Position numbers and translations under genes: made by a program | In this document: in pieces, positions 36,446-44,801 of the stretch | Position numbering within the stretch: position 1 is the first letter of the stretch | Layout of the letters: each line of letters starts with the position of its first letter | Notes under the pieces: model-generated | Seen by the model: the letters and a program-made list of their open reading frames with translations, nothing else | The model's database searches: none | What the model was told of the DNA's origin: nothing | From: Mycobacterium sp. D16R12 | GTDB taxonomy: Bacteria; Actinomycetota; Actinomycetes; Mycobacteriales; Mycobacteriaceae | Direction of reading: 5' to 3' | Length of the DNA: 64,000 bases | Assembly (NCBI RefSeq): GCF_002013465.1 | Contig: NZ_MAFC01000020.1 | Coordinates: 1-64,000, forward strand

Positions 36446-36513
36446 TTGCGGTGCACTGACAATCCCCTGTACATCACAAGGAAAATGTTTGCTAACTCGG
36501 GTATTTTGGCGGT

Positions 36514-36900
36514 ATGGCGACAATCTTGGATTTCACGCTGCGCTATGACCGCTGGTACCTACCGCTGGCCACGGCGATGGGGCTGGGCCCGCGTCGCACC
36601 GTCATCCGAATCTCCGACGAAGCGCTGACTGTCAAGCACGGATGGGCATTTGCCATCGAGATTCCGCTGACAAGCATCCGCTCGGCAGTTGTTCGCGCAG
36701 AGAAGCCACTGGCATGGGGTGTGCACGCCAGCGGCACCGGTTGGCTAGTCAACGGTTCGCGTGAGGGCATTGTCGACATCCAGTACGCCCCACCCATCAA
36801 ACCGAAAGCACCCATGTCGTTCGGTGCGGTCGGCGGCCTGCAGCTCAGCGTCACCGACCCAGACGGGCTCATTGCGGCGCTGCCCCACAACGCGGCATAA
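36514..36900 (+). CDS. Conserved small protein, PH-like β-rich
   Basis: A 128-residue soluble protein: short N-terminal segment DFTLRYDRWYLPLATAMGLGPR, then β-rich repeats (TVIRISDEALTVKHGWAFAIEIPLTSI in parts, GTGWLVNGSREGIVDIQYAPP) and a C-terminal LQLSVTDPDGLIAALPHNA. The arrangement suggests a bacterial PH-like barrel. No catalytic motif is visible. It is followed after 17 nt by the deiminase-like gene and may share a transcript with it. Confidence 0.68.
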   Translation: MATILDFTLRYDRWYLPLATAMGLGPRRTVIRISDEALTVKHGWAFAIEIPLTSIRSAVVRAEKPLAWGVHASGTGWLVNGSREGIVDIQYAPPIKPKAPMSFGAVGGLQLSVTDPDGLIAALPHNAA

Positions 36901-36917
36901 CTTGGCACAATCTGGTT

Positions 36918-38024
36918 ATGCGCCGACGACACCTGCTCCAACTCGGAGCGGGGGTGGCAGCGGGTCTCGCGCTGACTTCCTGCGCCGATGAAGGCGACAA
37001 CAATAATGGCGAGGTGAGCGACAGCGGCACCTGGCGCATGCCGGATGAGGGCGAACCACACCTGCGGACCTGGATGGCCTTCGGCGCCAGTGACGAGATC
37101 TGGGGCCGGCGGCTGAACCGGCAGGTTCAGCAGAATCTCGGAGCGATCGCTCAGGCCATCGCACAATTCGAGCCGGTGTCGATGCTGGTGCGACCGCAGG
37201 AGGCCGAGCTGGCCCGCCAACTCGCAGGGCCCAACGTGGACTTGATTCCCGTGCCCTTGGACGACCTCTGGATCCGCGACAGCGGACCCGTGTTCGTTCG
37301 CAATGACACCGGCCGAGCGGCCGTTGATTTCAACTTCAACGGCTGGGGCGACAAACAGAAGCACGCCTCGGACGCCAAGGTCGCCACCGAGGTCGCCAAG
37401 CTCGCCGGAGTTCCTGTCCTGCCCACCAATCTCGTCCTGGAAGGCGGCGGGATCGAAGTCGACGGTGAGGGCACTGCGATCATCACCGAAAGCTGCGTTC
37501 TCAACAACAACCGCAATCGGGGCCGCTCCAAAAAAGACGTCGAGGCGGAGCTGCAGCGACTACTTGGCCTGCAGAAGATTATTTGGCTACCGGGCATCGC
37601 GGGCATGGATATCACCGATGGGCACACCGATTTCTACGCACGGTTCGCCGGGCCGGGTGTTGTCATCGCCGGACTGGACAACGACCCCGACTCATTCGAC
37701 TACGACGTGACACGTGAACATCTCGCGATCCTCGAAAAGGCGACGGACGCGGCCGGACGCCCCCTGCAGGTGGAAGTGCTCGAAGCACCCGAGCAGGGGC
37801 GCAATGACTTCGAATCAGAAGACTTCGCCGCGGGTTACATCAATTTCTATGTCTGCAACGGCGGAGTCATCGCACCCGAGTTCGGTGATCCCCGTGCCGA
37901 TGCGGAAGCCAAATCCACCCTGGAACGAGTGTTTCCCGGCCGTCGGGTCGTGCAGCTCGATATCGACGGTATTGCCGCCGGCGGTGGTGGCATCCACTGC
38001 GCCACCCAGCAGGAACCCCGATAA
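36918..38024 (+). CDS. Exported agmatine/peptidylarginine deiminase-family lipoprotein
   Basis: Guanidine-group-modifying enzyme of the agmatine deiminase (PAD) fold, 368 residues. The N-terminus combines a twin-arginine-like signal (MRRRHLLQLG) with a lipobox (ALTSC near residue 24), so it is probably a Tat-exported lipoprotein; most agmatine deiminases are cytosolic. Active-site segments: LDDLWIRDSGPVF (about residues 113-125), LEGGGIEVDG, GMDITDGHTDFYARF (about 233-247) and the catalytic Cys in GGGGIHCATQQ at the C-terminus. Substrate could be agmatine or another guanidine. Confidence 0.85.
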   Translation: MRRRHLLQLGAGVAAGLALTSCADEGDNNNGEVSDSGTWRMPDEGEPHLRTWMAFGASDEIWGRRLNRQVQQNLGAIAQAIAQFEPVSMLVRPQEAELARQLAGPNVDLIPVPLDDLWIRDSGPVFVRNDTGRAAVDFNFNGWGDKQKHASDAKVATEVAKLAGVPVLPTNLVLEGGGIEVDGEGTAIITESCVLNNNRNRGRSKKDVEAELQRLLGLQKIIWLPGIAGMDITDGHTDFYARFAGPGVVIAGLDNDPDSFDYDVTREHLAILEKATDAAGRPLQVEVLEAPEQGRNDFESEDFAAGYINFYVCNGGVIAPEFGDPRADAEAKSTLERVFPGRRVVQLDIDGIAAGGGGIHCATQQEPR

Positions 38025-38031
38025 CGCTGAC

Positions 38032-39288
38032 TCAGCGCGCAACCGATCGCGGCGCCCCCGGACCAGCGTCGATCTGCACGGGGCCCGCGGCCGAGGGAGT
38101 CACCGGGAAATCGAATATTGCTGTTGGAATGTAAACTGTGGCACAGGAATTCGGAATATCGACGACCCCGGACAATCGCCCCTCGATGGGCGCAGCACCC
38201 AGGAGGAGATAGGCCTGCTCCGGGCTGTAGCCGAACTTCGTCAGGTAGTCAATGGCATGCAGGCAGGCGCGCTGGTAAGCCAAATGTGAATCCAGGTAAC
38301 GCTGTTCGCCGTCGAGGGTGACCGAAGTCCCCGAGAACGCCAACCATTGCGAGTACTGCGGATCAGTATTGCCCGGCATGAAGATCGCGTTCTCCGACAC
38401 TCCATAGGTGTCCATGCCGCCCTTGAGGACGTCGACATGCAAGTCGATGAAGCCACCCATCTCGATGGCCCCGCAGAAGGTGATCTCGCCGTCCCCCTGA
38501 GAGAAGTGCAAGTCGCCGACCGACAGCTTTCCACCCGGCACGAACACCGGGTAGAACACCCTGCTGCCCTTGGTCAGGTTCTTGATGTCCTGATTGCCAC
38601 CGTTCTCCCTGGGCGGGGCGGTCCGGGCCGCCTCAGCAGCCGCCCTCTCAAAGGATTCTCCGGTGAGCGCACCGAGCACCGCATCCCGGGGTTCCGGCGG
38701 AAGTGCCAGTGCGGGAACACGATAGGGGTCCGTGGCGATCAGCGCGCCCTCACGGGCGTTCCACCTCGCCAGCAGTTCTGCAGATGGCGCCGTCCCCATC
38801 AGCCCCGGATGCACGATCCCGGTGAAGCTGACCCCGGGGACGTGCCGGGAGGTGGCCGTCTGCCCGGAGAAATCCCAAATCGCCTTGTACGCATCCGGGA
38901 ACTGCTCGGTAAGGAATCCGCCGCCGTTCACGGTCGGGAAGATGCCGGTGTAGCCCCACCCCTGGCCGGCCAGCGGCCCGGAGTCTTCCTGCGGGATGGG
39001 GCCCACATCGAGGATGTCGACGATCAGCAGGTCTCCGGGCTGCGCCCCCTCTACCGAGAACGGCCCCGACAAGGCATGCACCGTGGTCAGTGGGGCATCA
39101 CGGATGTCGTCGGCGGAGTCGTCGTTGTGGATCGCGCCGTCGAACCATTCGCGGCAATGCACACGGAACGATGTACCGGGCTTCACGACCGCCGCCGGCG
39201 GAACGTCCGGGTGCCACCGGTTGTGCCCGACGATCTGTTGCTCGGTGAACTTCTTGCTCGAATCCAGCGGGAACAACACTTCGGGCAT
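38032..39288 (-). CDS. fmdA: Formamidase/acetamidase
   Basis: Hydrolyses formamide (or short amides) to ammonia and the acid. The 418-residue protein is the usual FmdA/AmdA length, with the N-terminal WHPDVPPAAVVKPG, EWFDGAIHNDDSADDI (about residues 48-63), GDLHFSQGDGEITFCGAIEMGG (in two parts, about 252-273) and PYGVSENAIFMPG-like segment near 300. Preceded by fmdB (14 nt gap), as in Methylophilus-type fmd loci. Convergent with the deiminase gene, 7 nt apart. Confidence 0.93.
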   Translation of the reverse strand: MPEVLFPLDSSKKFTEQQIVGHNRWHPDVPPAAVVKPGTSFRVHCREWFDGAIHNDDSADDIRDAPLTTVHALSGPFSVEGAQPGDLLIVDILDVGPIPQEDSGPLAGQGWGYTGIFPTVNGGGFLTEQFPDAYKAIWDFSGQTATSRHVPGVSFTGIVHPGLMGTAPSAELLARWNAREGALIATDPYRVPALALPPEPRDAVLGALTGESFERAAAEAARTAPPRENGGNQDIKNLTKGSRVFYPVFVPGGKLSVGDLHFSQGDGEITFCGAIEMGGFIDLHVDVLKGGMDTYGVSENAIFMPGNTDPQYSQWLAFSGTSVTLDGEQRYLDSHLAYQRACLHAIDYLTKFGYSPEQAYLLLGAAPIEGRLSGVVDIPNSCATVYIPTAIFDFPVTPSAAGPVQIDAGPGAPRSVAR

Positions 39289-39302
39289 GGCAGTCCTTCC
39301 GA

Positions 39303-39584
39303 TCAGGGGCGGGGTAACTTGCGATGCAACGGATTTGATGTCACCGGCGCCGATCGGCGCAGGGAAGGCGGTGTGGAAACCACGGGCGGCTCACTGGCAC
39401 TACGCTGGGTGGCATCGAGCAAGCGCATGCGCGACGAGGAACCGCGGCTCACTCCGGCGATACCGAAAAGCCGTCGTGCCGATGCGGGGCAGCCCGGGCA
39501 AGGCACCGTATCCGGGGCCGTGGCCATCGGAAATTTACGCGAGGTATCGCCACAGTTCGCGCACCGATACCCGTACAACGCCAT
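39303..39584 (-). CDS. fmdB: FmdB-type zinc-ribbon protein
   Basis: Small 93-residue protein with the FmdB zinc ribbon at its N-terminus: MALYGYRCANCGDTSRKF and a second pair CPGCPASARRLFG (about residues 29-41), i.e. CxxC...CxxC. The Ser/Pro-rich C-terminal half has no fold visible. FmdB proteins were described as regulators of the neighbouring amidase gene; the role is inferred from the adjacent fmdA, with 14 nt between them. Confidence 0.88.
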   Translation of the reverse strand: MALYGYRCANCGDTSRKFPMATAPDTVPCPGCPASARRLFGIAGVSRGSSSRMRLLDATQRSASEPPVVSTPPSLRRSAPVTSNPLHRKLPRP

Positions 39585-39669
39585 GACCCGCCCTCACCGA
39601 GGTAGCACCTGGATCTGTGACGTTACGCCGGATTGGCCAGGCCCGCAGAGGAAACGAATGGAGGGCCGG

Positions 39670-40242
39670 TTACAGCCAGGTGTCCTCGGTGGTGGCGGTG
39701 AGGAAGGCCTCCAGGTCATTGCGCCAATCGGCGGGCGTGGTCTTGTCGGGTTCGATGCCGGTGTACTGCCCTCGATAGAAGAGCAGCGGCCGGGTGGCCG
39801 TCGGGTTCTCGGGGATCTCACTCAATTCCTTGACCGACCCGAACACCACCCAATGATCGCCGCCGTCGTGGACGGTGGCGACCTCGCAGTCAATGTGTGC
39901 AAGCGATCCGTTGATGATCGGAGATCCGAGACCAGATGGGCGCCAATCGATTCCACCGAATTTATCGGGCTCCCGCGAACCGAATCGTGCCGAGACCTCA
40001 CGCTGGTCCTCCGCCAGGACATTCACGCAGAACTTGCCCGAGGCCTCGATCGCCGCCCATGACCGGGATTGCTTGGTCGGACAGAACAGCACCAGTGGCG
40101 GCTCCAACGACAGCGCAGCAAACGACTGGCAGGCGAAACCCACCGGTACGCCCTCATGCGTCGTGGTGATGATGGTGACGCCGGTACAGAACTGCCCCAA
40201 CACATTCCGGAATGCTCTGGGGTCGATCTGCGATGTGGACAT
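39670..40242 (-). CDS. hsaB: HsaB, flavin reductase component
   Basis: NADH:FMN oxidoreductase that supplies reduced flavin to HsaA. The 190-residue protein (ATG at 40242, 2 nt after the hsaC stop) has the split-barrel flavin reductase pattern: FCTGVTIITTTHEGVPVGFACQSF (in two parts, about residues 19-42), PLVLFCPTKQSRSW, FCVNVLAEDQ and HIDCEVATVHDGGDHWVVFGSV (about residues 117-138). Last gene of hsaA-hsaC-hsaB. Confidence 0.95.
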   Translation of the reverse strand: MSTSQIDPRAFRNVLGQFCTGVTIITTTHEGVPVGFACQSFAALSLEPPLVLFCPTKQSRSWAAIEASGKFCVNVLAEDQREVSARFGSREPDKFGGIDWRPSGLGSPIINGSLAHIDCEVATVHDGGDHWVVFGSVKELSEIPENPTATRPLLFYRGQYTGIEPDKTTPADWRNDLEAFLTATTEDTWL

Positions 40243-40244
40243 CT

Positions 40245-41162
<918 letters not shown>

Positions 41163-42350
41163 CTAAACCATCGTGTCGGTGGCGGGCAGCTCGAAGGCAT
41201 GGTTACCCCAGATCTGGTAAGCCCGCTCAGCGTCATTGGCCGCATGCACGCGTCCGGCGTGCGCATCACGCCAGAAGCGCTGCACTGGTGCGTCATTCGA
41301 CAGCGCGGTGGCGCCCGAGTTCTCAAACAGCAGGTCGATCGAGGCGATCGCCCGGCCGGTGGCACGCACCTGATCGCGGCGTGCGGCGGCACGCAGCTCG
41401 AACGGAACCTCCTGGCCCGCCGAGATAAGGGCGTACTCGTCGCCCACATTCCCGATCAACTGACGCCAACCGGCGTCGATGTCGCTGGCGGCCTCGGCCA
41501 CCCGCACCTTGGTGAATGGGTCATCCTTGGCCTTCTCGCCGGCGTATGCCGCGCGCACCCGCTTGCCCTGTGCCTCGACGTGCGCGTCGTAGGCGCCGTA
41601 CGCCATGCCCATGATGGGCGCGGTGATGGTGGTGGGATGCATGGTGCCCCAAGGCATCTTGTACACCGATGCGGTGTTGGTCTCGTAGCCACCGGCGGTC
41701 TGGTCATTCATCTTCTTGTACGACAAGAAGCGGTGCGACGGCACGAACACGTCCTTGACCACCACGGTGTTACTACCGGTGCCACGCAGACCGACGACGT
41801 TCCACACGTCGTCGATGCGGTACTCGGTGCGCGGGATCAGGAAGCTGCCGAAGTCGACCGGCCGTCCGTCCTTGATAACGGGGCCACCGAGGAATGCCCA
41901 GGTGGCGTGGTCACAGCCCGAGGACCAGTTCCACGCGCCGTTGACCAGGTATCCGCCATCGACGACGACACCGGCACCCATGGGCGCGTAGGAGGAGGAC
42001 ACTCGCACGTTGGTGTCGTCGCCCCAGACCTCTTCCTGGGCCTTCTGGTCGAACAGGGCCAGGTGCCAGTTGTGCACGCCGATGATCGAGGAGACCCAAC
42101 CGGTAGAGCCGCAGGCGCTGCCCAGCCGGCGCACCGCCTCGTAGAAGGTGGCGGGGGCGGTCTCGTATCCGCCCCACTGCGAGGGCTGCAGCAGCTTGAA
42201 GAAGCCGATCTCCTGCAGTTCGGCGACCGTGGCGTCGGGCAGACGCCGTAGGTCCTCGGTCTCCTGCGCACGCTTGCGCAGGATCGGCAGCAGGTCGTCA
42301 ATTCCTGCGAGAACCGCCTGAATCTCGTCCCGCTGTTCGGTCGTCGTCAC
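41163..42350 (-). CDS. hsaA: HsaA, flavin-dependent 3-HSA hydroxylase oxygenase
   Basis: Oxygenase component that hydroxylates 3-HSA to the catechol 3,4-DHSA using FMNH2 from HsaB. The 395-residue protein (GTG at 42348-42350, with GGAGGAAA upstream) is colinear with M. tuberculosis HsaA: CGSTGWVSSIIGVHNWHLALF (in two parts, about residues 80-100), NWSSGCDHATW, GLRGTGSNTVVVKDVFVP, and C-terminal HAGRVHAANDAERAY. Head of the hsaACB operon and divergent from kshB across two KstR-type boxes. Confidence 0.96.
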   Translation of the reverse strand: MTTTEQRDEIQAVLAGIDDLLPILRKRAQETEDLRRLPDATVAELQEIGFFKLLQPSQWGGYETAPATFYEAVRRLGSACGSTGWVSSIIGVHNWHLALFDQKAQEEVWGDDTNVRVSSSYAPMGAGVVVDGGYLVNGAWNWSSGCDHATWAFLGGPVIKDGRPVDFGSFLIPRTEYRIDDVWNVVGLRGTGSNTVVVKDVFVPSHRFLSYKKMNDQTAGGYETNTASVYKMPWGTMHPTTITAPIMGMAYGAYDAHVEAQGKRVRAAYAGEKAKDDPFTKVRVAEAASDIDAGWRQLIGNVGDEYALISAGQEVPFELRAAARRDQVRATGRAIASIDLLFENSGATALSNDAPVQRFWRDAHAGRVHAANDAERAYQIWGNHAFELPATDTMV

Positions 42351-42457
42351 TGCATTTCCTCCACTGCTGTAGTTAGCATCAGTCGGCACAAACTAGGGCT
42401 AGTAGTTCGCGACACCCGCTGTACACCCACGGTGGTAGCGCGTGTTCCCTGCTGAGA

Positions 42458-42471
42458 CTAGAACACGTTTC
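42458..42471. promoter_or_regulatory. KstR-type operator, hsaA side
   Basis: TAGAACACGTTTCG fits the KstR consensus except for the last A (G here). It lies about 110 nt upstream of hsaA. Confidence 0.65.
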
Positions 42472-42561
42472 GATCTGTGTCGACATCGCCTCACCCACCC
42501 CGGGAAGGCGGGCTCATCTGGAACGAAGCAACGACGGTGTTGTAGTGCCAAAGGTCAATTC

Positions 42562-42575
42562 TGTAACCTGTTCTA
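42562..42575. promoter_or_regulatory. KstR operator, kshB side
   Basis: TGTAACCTGTTCTA matches T-N2-AAC-N2-GTT-N2-A at all fixed positions, 52 nt upstream of the kshB GTG. With the box at 42458 it gives two sites in the 277-bp hsaA/kshB divergent region. Confidence 0.82.
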
Positions 42576-42627
42576 GTTCGGTTGCAGTTGGGCTTGGCCA
42601 GACGAAGTCAACGACGGAGGAAATCAC

Positions 42628-43680
42628 GTGACGGACGTTCCGCTGGGGAAGCACGTCCTCGAGGTTCGCATCGCCGAGGTCATCGACGAGACCACCGACT
42701 CCAGATCCCTCGTCTTCGACATTCCCGAGGACGCGGCCGACAAGTTCGCGTACACACCCGGCCAATACCTCACGCTGCGCATTCCATCCGACCGCACCGG
42801 ATCGGTAGCGCGCTGCTACTCGCTGTCCAGCTCCCCGCATATCGACGACAAGTTGACGGTCACAGTCAAGCGCACCGTCGATGGTTACGGGTCCAATTGG
42901 ATCTGCGATAACGCGCATGCCGGTATGCACATGCACGTACTGGCGCCCTCCGGAGTGTTCGTCCCCAAAGACTTGAGCAGAGATCTTCTTCTCGTCGCCG
43001 GCGGCAGCGGCATCACCCCGATGATGGCGATCTGCAAGTCCGCGCTCTCGCAGGGCAGCGGCAAGGTCGTCCTCATCTACGCCAACCGCGACGAACAGTC
43101 GGTGATCTTCGGGGCGGCACTTCGGGAGCTGACCACGCAATATCCGGAGCGGCTGGCCGTCATCCACTGGCTCGAATCGGTGCAAGGACTGCCCTCTCAA
43201 CAATCACTGGCAACCCTGGCCGCACCGTTCGCCGGGCATGAGGCCTTCATCTGCGGCCCCGGACCGTTCATGAATGCCTCCGAGGCCGCACTCAGGGGCA
43301 ACGGCATGCCCGAGGACCGCGTACACATCGAGGTCTTCCGCTCTCTGGAGAGCGATCCGTTCGCCGAGGTGGTCCTCGCCGAGCCCTCAGATGATGACGA
43401 ACCGCCGGCCACAGCCACCGTGGAACTCGACGGCGAGACCCATACCGTCAACTGGCCTCGCAGCACCGTCCTGCTCGACGTGTTGCTCGCCAAGGGGCTG
43501 GACGCGCCGTTCTCCTGCCGCGAGGGACACTGCATGACATGTGCCTGCATCCTCAAGGACGGCAAGGTCCGCATGCTCGTCAACGACGCGCTGTCCCAGA
43601 ACGACATCGATGACGGGTACATCCTGGCGTGCCAGGCGGTTCCCGAGACCGACGATGTCAACGTCACCTTCGATGAGTGA
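42628..43680 (+). CDS. kshB: KshB, reductase of 3-ketosteroid 9α-hydroxylase
   Basis: Electron-transfer partner of the Rieske oxygenase KshA. The 350-residue protein has a ferredoxin-NADP reductase fold at the N-terminus (RCYSLSSSP FAD motif about residues 62-70; VAGGSGITPMMAICKSAL, NAD site about 123-140; FICGPGPFMN) and a C-terminal plant-type 2Fe-2S domain (CREGHCMTCACI plus a later Cys in LACQAVPE). The GTG start has GGAGG upstream. KshA is not in the window. Confidence 0.95.
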   Translation: MTDVPLGKHVLEVRIAEVIDETTDSRSLVFDIPEDAADKFAYTPGQYLTLRIPSDRTGSVARCYSLSSSPHIDDKLTVTVKRTVDGYGSNWICDNAHAGMHMHVLAPSGVFVPKDLSRDLLLVAGGSGITPMMAICKSALSQGSGKVVLIYANRDEQSVIFGAALRELTTQYPERLAVIHWLESVQGLPSQQSLATLAAPFAGHEAFICGPGPFMNASEAALRGNGMPEDRVHIEVFRSLESDPFAEVVLAEPSDDDEPPATATVELDGETHTVNWPRSTVLLDVLLAKGLDAPFSCREGHCMTCACILKDGKVRMLVNDALSQNDIDDGYILACQAVPETDDVNVTFDE

Positions 43681-43744
43681 ACACCGGGTACAGAAAAAAG
43701 ATCTCGGCGCCGCTGCCCGACAAGGCCGATACGATTCCGACATC

Positions 43745-44284
43745 ATGAAGTCCCTGAAAGCCGCGCTGGCCGCCGCATCACTGGTGATCACTTCCCTGGT
43801 CTTCCCAGGTACCGCCGCCGCCGAGGTCAAGACCACTGATGTCAGCACTCCCGTCGACGAGGGGCGCCAGCTCGAGGTGCACGCCACCGCCGACTGCCGC
43901 AGGGCCGAGCGGCAGTGCTACTACACCGCGAGCTTCAACCTGCGGACCCCCAACGGGATTGAGGGATTCGGGGGCGACCTGTGGGCCAAGCAGACCACCG
44001 AGCTGCGCACCTCGGACCGGATGAACTACCTCTGGGTGCAATGGGGCGACAATCCGAACACCGTGGAACACAACGGCGGTAGCACCTGGCTGCTCACCAC
44101 CGTCTACTTCGGTGGAGGTGACGTCGACCGCTTCCGGATCACCGGAACCACCCAGCCGACCGACTGGGCGACAGGACAACCCAAGCTCGACGCCGACTAC
44201 ATCGTGTGCAGCCACGTCGAGGCCAATATCGGTGGCCGCAGCGTGATTTCGCCCGACGCCTGCGCGCAGGCCCGCTTCAGCTAG
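43745..44284 (+). CDS. Secreted protein, Rv3572-like
   Basis: Exported protein of 179 residues: signal MKSLKAALAAASLVITSLVFPG then AAAEV cleavage site. The mature part has four Cys (ADCRRAERQCYYTASF, and later IVCSHVEANIG, DACAQARF) suggesting two disulfides, and a β-rich pattern (TWLLTTVYFGGGDVDRFRI). M. tuberculosis Rv3572, which also follows kshB/hmp, is the positional counterpart; function unknown. The ATG at 43745 is used; the longer frame runs inside kshB. Confidence 0.82.
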   Translation: MKSLKAALAAASLVITSLVFPGTAAAEVKTTDVSTPVDEGRQLEVHATADCRRAERQCYYTASFNLRTPNGIEGFGGDLWAKQTTELRTSDRMNYLWVQWGDNPNTVEHNGGSTWLLTTVYFGGGDVDRFRITGTTQPTDWATGQPKLDADYIVCSHVEANIGGRSVISPDACAQARFS

Positions 44285-44334
44285 CCGTCACCAGGCGGCG
44301 ACAAGAGCACCCGCGCAGAACATACATGTGTGTT

Positions 44335-44400
44335 GCCCGCGTCTATGCGACAAAAATTGGCTCGGTGGGCAACCCGAACAGTTGTCGCATAAAGGCGGGC
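44335..44400. repeat. Long inverted repeat (19-nt arms, 28-nt spacer)
   Basis: GCCCGCGTCTATGCGACAA (44335-44353) and TTGTCGCATAAAGGCGGGC (44382-44400) are inverted copies with three mismatches. It lies in the 378-bp stretch between the Rv3572-like gene and the fadE34 stop. It could end transcription of the upstream gene or be a copy of a dispersed palindromic element. Confidence 0.6.
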
Positions 44401-44465
44401 ACCAGATGTGTGTCGTCTAAGACGTCGGTCCGACCATGTCGGCGCCCCGTGGCAGGGTGCAGAAG

Positions 44466-44801
44466 ATGAACGCTCGGACTCGCTCGCTGCGCACCGATCT
44501 GCGCTACCTGCTCGTCCTGCAAATCCATCGCCACGGGCTCACCACCGTGTCCGAGATGGTCGCCATGTTGACGGACATCGGTTTTGACGTAGATGGTCGC
44601 CCGTCACAGACGATCTCGGATGCACTGCGCACCGACGTCAAACTCGAGCTGACTGCCGGCTCTCAACGCGGCAGGCCCAGTAGCCGCTCCCCTGCCACAC
44701 TGAGCAGGATCTGGGTGGTACCTCCGGCGATCGACAGGCATCGGTCCCGCATGAACAACCACATCTCGTTGGACTCCACCGCACCATGGGTCTCCACGTA
44801 G
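44466..44801 (+). pseudogene. Truncated helix-turn-helix-like gene running antisense into fadE34
   Basis: From ATG 44466 (AGGG upstream) the first 60 or so residues read like a real protein: TRSLRTDLRYLLVLQIHRHG, then LTTVSEMVAMLTDIGFDVDGRP and SQTISDALRTDV, a pattern of a winged HTH found in longer mycobacterial proteins (family name not certain). After about 44645 the frame becomes the antisense of the fadE34 3' end and loses protein character, so the gene has lost its C-terminal part. An ATG at 44436 would add 10 residues. Regarded as a remnant. Confidence 0.55.

Noticed and set aside
38347..40062. 571-codon plus-strand open frame
   Set aside because: Runs antisense through fmdA, fmdB and hsaB, all of which are clear genes.
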